From Cryptomeria japonica (taxonomy: Eukaryota > Streptophyta > Pinopsida > Cupressales > Cupressaceae), in NCBI RefSeq assembly GCF_030272615.1, contig NC_081406.1:236759922-236823921 (forward strand): DNA of 64,000 nucleotides. The letters are read 5' to 3'. The translations under genes and the position numbers were made by a program. The notes beneath the pieces are model-generated. The model ran no database searches. It was not told where the DNA came from and saw only the letters and a program-made list of their open reading frames with translations. Shown here piece after piece: positions 58,683-64,000 of the stretch; within the stretch, counting starts at the first letter, position 1, and every line of letters begins with the position of its first letter.

Positions 58683-61643
58683 CTATGTGACCTTTGCTTT
58701 ATGAACCTCCAAGTGATCCGAACAGACAATGAGCATTGATTCAATCCTTGCTACCTTTGAAAAGTCATCGATAGTCAAAGATTTTATGGTCTGAATGGAA
58801 TGAACTCTATCTTGAAAGACTTTAATCATGTCTGCAACTTCCTCAATCAGCTTAGCTCCCTCCTTCATGAGTTGGATGTCAATACATTTAAGATCCTTTT
58901 GTATAGTGTCAATCAAATCGATCAGTCCCTTAAGTAGCTTAGTGGATTCTTCATGGCCTTGCCCAATGATTGAGTTGCGCCATTCCATGTTTTTCTTTGA
59001 CACATATAGCACATTATCATCTAGGTTCTCTACTAGTTTCTTAGCTAAGAACTTCATCAATCCATACTTCTAAACATCATTCATTTGTGCGAGAACCGCT
59101 ACCCACTTAACCCTTTCCTTTTCCCAGGTGACTGTTTCCAACTCAAGCTCTTTACTCACAATTTCTGCATCTTTGTAAACCTTGATCAAATTAGCAATAT
59201 ATTCCTATCCTTGTTGAATTATTAGCTCTAGCCATTTGTCGAACATCTCCATCACTACCCTGTTCCTTTGAACTTGATCAAGAATCTGCTAGTTTGCTGG
59301 AGACTTAGGATCAAATGACACTGGTATCTGTGACAATGGTTGAGGATTTGGATTATGAATAGCATTGATGTACTCTGCCATCTGTGCAACCATTTGTTTC
59401 ATCTCTCTCTTGTCTTTCTCATCTTTCCAAGTCCTGGAGATTATCCTCTTTGTAGAAGACTCCAAATGTTTTACATCCATGGCCCTTGATGCGACATCCA
59501 AACCTATTTTCTCCACAGTAAAATCTTCTTCTGTGGCCTTATCTACATCTCTCTCAGGAATAGGCTTGGCCACTTCTATTGTCCAGTGTCTTGTTGTGTC
59601 ATCCACATCAAGCATTGCTTGTGTTTTGAGCTTTTATGGCTTTGATGTTTTTCCTAGGCATTTACTAACCATGTCCTCTAATGGAATGGTGACCGGCACC
59701 ACACTCCTTTTCTTACCAAAGGTGGCTTCTAGCCATCTTGGAGCATTGGTAGATCCTTTAGGTGGTGGAGTGACCTATGTATCTAGAGAGGTAATGATTA
59801 CTAGAGCATTCATGGGATCCTGTTGAGTTCCTACCCCTTCATTTGTATCCTCTTCTTGTATCTCAGGTTCACTTTGATCCTATGGGTCCATTGTTTGTTC
59901 AAGCTCTTCACTGGGGTCTAAATCCACCATGACCTGTTGCAGAAAGGGCTTGCTACTCTTCTTCTTGCTTCTTGACCGAGTTACTTGGGTGGTTGTAGGA
60001 CTGGATGATGACCTTCCTGACCTTCTTGGCGGTATTTTCTCTACGACGGGCTTTGAGACACCTGCAATATCAGTAATTTTATCAGTGGCAAAAACAAGAG
60101 ATTGAACCAAGATGTGTGAATCACTTCTTGATTCGTGTGGGAAAATGAAAGGACACTCCTTGAATTTCAGTTTCCTCAACCATCTCTCTATTCTCCTGAC
60201 AACATTGAAGGTCCTTGTTTGAATGCTATCATCTCCTTTCATGTTCCAGTCAATTTCTGGAATTGGTTTCCCTTCAATCTTAGTACCGAACTCAGGGTCC
60301 AGGACATCTTCCTCAATATCTTCCAATAAACCTGATGTATTAATTAGGAGCCTCAAGATAGATATCTACCGCAAAGTGAGTCTTGACCACAACCTCTTTC
60401 TCACTTCATGCTCATCCTTGTAATTTTCCCAATAATCCTCCATTTGGGGTTCATGGCAGAAATGACTGTCTATGTTAAGGTTCTCCCTTGCATAACCTTT
60501 GCTATCAAATCTTTGCCTAGCTACATATGGCTGTAGATTCACTCTTTTGAACTCCAATTCAAAATTCAAAGCATCTAACACCGATTTGTAGATGTAATAC
60601 CCAAGCTCAATAGGATAAACCACCCTGGATTCTCCCTTTGCCCCTAGTCTTTTATCTATATGGGCTAGCTGCCTGCTCACCTCTGTAAGTACAAAGCTAT
60701 CAAAGGTGTATCTAGGCAATTTGAATGGTTGGCCTTCAAAACCACCTACCCATATGTAATTAAACCATGGAAACTAGATAAAGAAGCTTCCATAAATACT
60801 CACTAACTCCATAGCCTCTGCGGACATCCTTTTGTTGGCATCCCCCTGGAGTTCAAAGGCCAGTCTTCCCACAAAGACTCCATTCCATTTGTCAATTTGT
60901 TCAACATATCTCTATTGTTTCAACAAAGGGTAAAAATCATAAACCCTTAGTCCATCAAGCCAAGGTTCATTGGGTAATCCAGGCCAATCCCTTGTGTAGG
61001 CTAAAATATAAAACAGGTAAAAAGACATATAAAACCCACTCATACCCACAAAGTTGCTTAGTCCTTCGTGAAGCCTCTCCACAATTACCTGAGACCAATC
61101 CAGAAATCTGTCACCAGATAGAACTACTTGGACAAAAAAGTACATCCAGTCTTCCCAATAGAAGGAATGTGAATTCACTTTTACTTTGTTTAAAAGCACA
61201 AAAATGTCTCGCACCTCAGTGATGAGGTGTTCTCTAGTTAAGGGTTTGGGTAGTCGTGATCCTCCTTTCTAAGCCCTCAAGAGCCAATTTCTAGCAATCA
61301 CACTTTTGTACTTGCTCTTCTTCTCTAAGAAATAGGCATATGAATTTCCAATGGTCCAATCCTCATACTCCTCCTTATGCGGAATTCCCATTATCGCCAT
61401 CATCGTTTCCCTATTAATATGGACTAACACTCCACCATCACTAGTTCTGATACATTTGTTCTCAGAATCATATCTGTTCATACAAGCCAACACTAAATTT
61501 GGACACGGTGTAGCTAACGGAAATGCAACAGCTTCCACAAGACCACTCTTAACTATCTTCTCCATTAGCGAGCTAGCCTAAGGATACTTAGCCCTTTCAA
61601 GGAAATTCCTCAAATCCATATGAACTAAGGAGGTGTCTTCCAT
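58683..61643 (-). pseudogene. Large decayed gene of unknown function, one frame with about a dozen stops
   Basis: A single frame of about 986 codons runs from MEDTSLVHMDLRNFLERAKY (ATG 61643) to LEVHKAKVT (58683) without any frameshift. It is cut only by stops, nearly all TAG. The head has GGVLVHINRETMMAIMGIPH (near 61400). Then VIVERLHEGLSNFVGMSGFY and MSFYLFYILAYTRDW (61100-61000) match the HEGL segment of the gene at 21534-25087. After 60200 come a basic patch (SRSKKKSSKPF, near 59960), acidic linkers and a helical tail. It lies between proposed exons of a G-patch gene, on the same strand. No family name is recognised. Confidence 0.65.
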
Positions 61644-62230
61644 TTCCGGAAGGATACTCACTAAACATGAGGTTCAGTCAAGCTTTGGCAACACAGGCCT
61701 CATTTTTAACTATTTATTCCCTTACCAAGAAATTCTAACAACAGTACAATATGCTACCCCAACAATTTCAGATCTTCCCCTTTCCTATACTGGTAAAACT
61801 TCAGTGCACAAAGAAACACAATCATAGGAGAAGGCAACTGAACTTACTCAATAATACCATGAAAATTGGGAATTCTTCCAGAGAACAGAACTAGATTTAC
61901 CTTCGACACCTCCGATTAATTGAAGTCAGGCAACTATGATCTTCCTAAATATGGAAATAAACTCATACATCTTCCTTTAACCAGATGGGCAAATATCAAT
62001 AGGGTTGCACATGCTTCATCATGATTTACTCAAACGTGCTAAGTAATGGTGAAATGACAAACCTGACAACTTCTTAATTATCAATCACTTCCGCACAGGA
62101 AATTTGACATTTTCATGATTACTTTCCACATTTAGAATTTCAAAAAGCTGAATAAGGGAATATTCCTTCTTGTCGCACTGCTTTTATTTCTACCACAAAG
62201 CTTTTCTGGATTAGTTTTAAAAGAACTTAT
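61644..62230. other. 5' flank of the 58683-61643 gene, no gene seen
   Basis: No ORF of note. It may hold that gene's promoter, but I see no clear TATA box at a fitting distance. Confidence 0.4.
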
Positions 62231-62680
62231 GAACCTTGAACCACTTGAACACGAGGTTCAATGGTTAAAGTTTATTTAGGTAGTAAAACAATAACGGTCG
62301 GCACATAAACAACACCAGGAATGAATGACAAAGAAAAAGGAATAATTAAAAACAAATGAACCTTGAACCTTTTGAACCACTTGAAATTTTGGTTCAAGGT
62401 TCAAGACTACATACCAACTTAACATAAAAGAAAGACTTGTGCTCGTCATAAAACAATACATTGTCGCAAACCACTAAAAAGGCATTTTTGAACCTTGAAC
62501 CCTTGAATCGCTTGAACATGAGGTTCAATGGGTTCAAACCTTCAATGACCGAAGACCAAGTGAATACGTTTGAAAATTGGAGACCGAAATGACTAATTTC
62601 CTTTTTTTTTTCTTCTCTTTTAGAATGTACTTTGAACCTTGAACCTTTTGAAACCTTTTTTAAGGTTCAAATACAAAGAG
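62231..62680. repeat. Four spaced hairpin-forming repeats
   Basis: GAACCTTGAACC occurs at 62231, 62358, 62490 and 62634, about 127-144 bp apart. Each copy is followed within about 50 bp by an inverse such as GAGGTTCAA or GGTTCAAGGTTC, so each can fold into a stem. The sequence between the stems is not alike. Confidence 0.8.
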
Positions 62681-62750
62681 AACAAATGACCTGATGGAAA
62701 CAAAAGACACAAAAAGATAACCTGTAAATTGGAATATTTTATAAAACAAA

Positions 62751-64000
62751 AACTTACAGGTCGACTAACATGCTTTTAGCCATTTTTTTCCTCAGTTCCT
62801 TCAATTTTTCCTCCATCTTTTCCTACTTTGCAATTTCTACTACAGAGCCTAAATTTTTTATCCTTTTCTATAAACCATTGCACTTATTATTTGCTACTTT
62901 CCTCTTTGATTTTTTCGTTTGCCAGGTCTACCTATAACTTTTCTATTTGTTTCTCCAGTTTATTTTTTTTCTCTCTCCACCTTTAGCAGTGAAGTGTAGA
63001 CTGGTTTGTTAGTCCTTTTTGACACACTAATTTTGCCCACATTTTGTACTTTGCAAAAATCCATTTGGAGGGTGCTAACTTGAAATTCAAATGGATCTAT
63101 CTAACTATGTGGTAGATTTTTATCTTTATTTGGGGCCATAACAACCATGAACTCCATCATATCTTTATGTGGGTCATATGTTGGAAATACCCTATTCCTT
63201 GCAGGTTGTTCATCTAAAACTTCAATCAGGGCAACCCTCTACAATGCTCTATTTTTTTCTTTATTTGCATTTATTGTGTGTTCAAATTTTTCATAGTAAT
63301 CACGAAATTGAAAATTTGGGCTTGTTGAAGCAATTGAATGTTTGAAAGGTGAAATAGCAAAGGCTCCAATTCCACCTATGCATGTGGTTTTAATTAATGC
63401 ATTATGAGGAGTACCAACAACCATTCCTAATCATGTCCCACTGTCACTTGCATGTGTAGTTTTTATAGTCTTTTGAGGGGTCTTTTTTGAAGCTACAAAT
63501 GATAGATTTGTAGTGGCAGTGGTACTTGATATAGGATTCTAAACAATATGAGTATCTACCACTAGTGGCCTCTTGTGAGAGATATTTTGTTGTTGCACTT
63601 GTCCAACACCAAGACAACTAGTATCAATAGTAGTACCCATGTCAATGCCACCAATCACAGTGGCACTTGACTAAACACTAATAGGAATACTATCCCCAGA
63701 TTCCCCACCAGTAGCAATGGCACTTGATTCACCACCAATGGGAATACCATGATGTGGTGGTGGTTGTGGATTTGAACCTCTAACAAATGTAGGTGGAGAT
63801 GGAGGGTAATGAGTAGTACCTTTCCATGATGAATCTGATGAATCAAGTTTAATGACTAGTTTAACAAGAGCTTTTGATTTTGAATCTGATGTAATTTATA
63901 CCTCAAGTGGAAACCAAATGCCTTCTCCTCTAGGACCTAGACCACCACCTTCAAAACCCATTTTTTCCATAATGTTTACCCCTTTGCTATATTTTTCTTT
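62751..64000 (-). pseudogene. G-patch domain gene relic, 5' part (continues past the window)
   Basis: At the window edge the minus strand codes YSKGVNIMEKMGFEGGGLGP and RGEGIWFPLEV, a G-patch (Gly-rich RNA-processing motif). A Ser/Pro/Gly-rich stretch, RVFPTYDPHKDMMEF (near 63190) and a Lys-rich helix (EEKLKELRKKMAKSMLVD, near 62790) follow. The helix ends at a consensus 5' splice site CCT|GTAAGT (donor 62750). There are several stops. G-patch proteins usually activate DEAH helicases in splicing, but the rest of this protein matches nothing I know, and it may be a passenger of a transposon. Confidence 0.6.

Noticed and set aside
1-64000. CRISPR arrays, bacterial operons, rRNA genes
   Set aside because: None seen; the repeats present are LTRs, minisatellites and a SINE.

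Overview
This is nuclear DNA of a land plant, made almost entirely of nested and decayed retroelements. No intact host gene is visible. Evidence for a plant: Ty1/copia elements primed by initiator-Met tRNA (TGGTATTAGAGC-type sites), a plant mobile domain (PMD) gene, a tRNA-derived SINE and a hAT transposase relic. The long LTRs (0.9-1.6 kb), deep nesting and gene poverty suggest a large genome, possibly a gymnosperm. That last step is inference.

Layout. (1) 1-14217: element B on the minus strand. It is a copia-like element with an LTR, a PBS and a coiled-coil Gag with four zinc knuckles, but no protease, integrase or reverse transcriptase (RT). A decayed non-retroelement gene follows the gag. 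A full-length copia element A (2902-11209) inserted exactly at that gene's start codon, with target-site duplication (TSD) CATAA. (2) 14383-19276: copia element C (minus). (3) 19277-20590: copia remnant with a SINE (TSD 16 bp) in its LTR. (4) 21534-25087: decayed large gene of unknown function (minus), followed by a ~125-bp tandem array (25.4-26.5 kb). (5) 26.7-28.9 kb: a copia RT fragment and a truncated relative of element E. (6) 28931-51.3 kb: element F (plus), a second gag-only element like B. It is split by copia element D (30783-50938, TSD CAAGG), which is itself split by the 13.1-kb element E (33329-46404, TSD ATCCA). (7) 51.3-51.9 kb: an antisense piece of the same gene family that B carries. 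(8) 53.0-55.9 kb: hAT transposase relic. (9) 56.8-64.0 kb: a G-patch gene relic apparently split by a long intron-like interval that holds another large decayed gene (58683-61643).

The most interesting content is not the copia machinery but the passengers. Element E has no recognisable pol. It carries an antisense PMD gene with its own TATA box and a 383-bp intron, plus a long Gln/Pro-rich ORF of unknown function. Elements B and F share a Gag derived from the extended Gag of A-like elements and sit beside homologous copies of one gene. The decayed genes at 22-25 kb and 58.7-61.6 kb look like distant members of the same set: a conserved head, an 'HEGL' segment, then an acidic and coiled-coil tail. 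Most premature stops in these frames are TAG or TAA where Gln is expected, which fits methyl-cytosine decay of CAG and CAA.

LTR pairs, TSDs and PBSs were located by eye and are reliable. Domain calls on broken ORFs are good for copia, hAT and PMD, and tentative for the novel genes.
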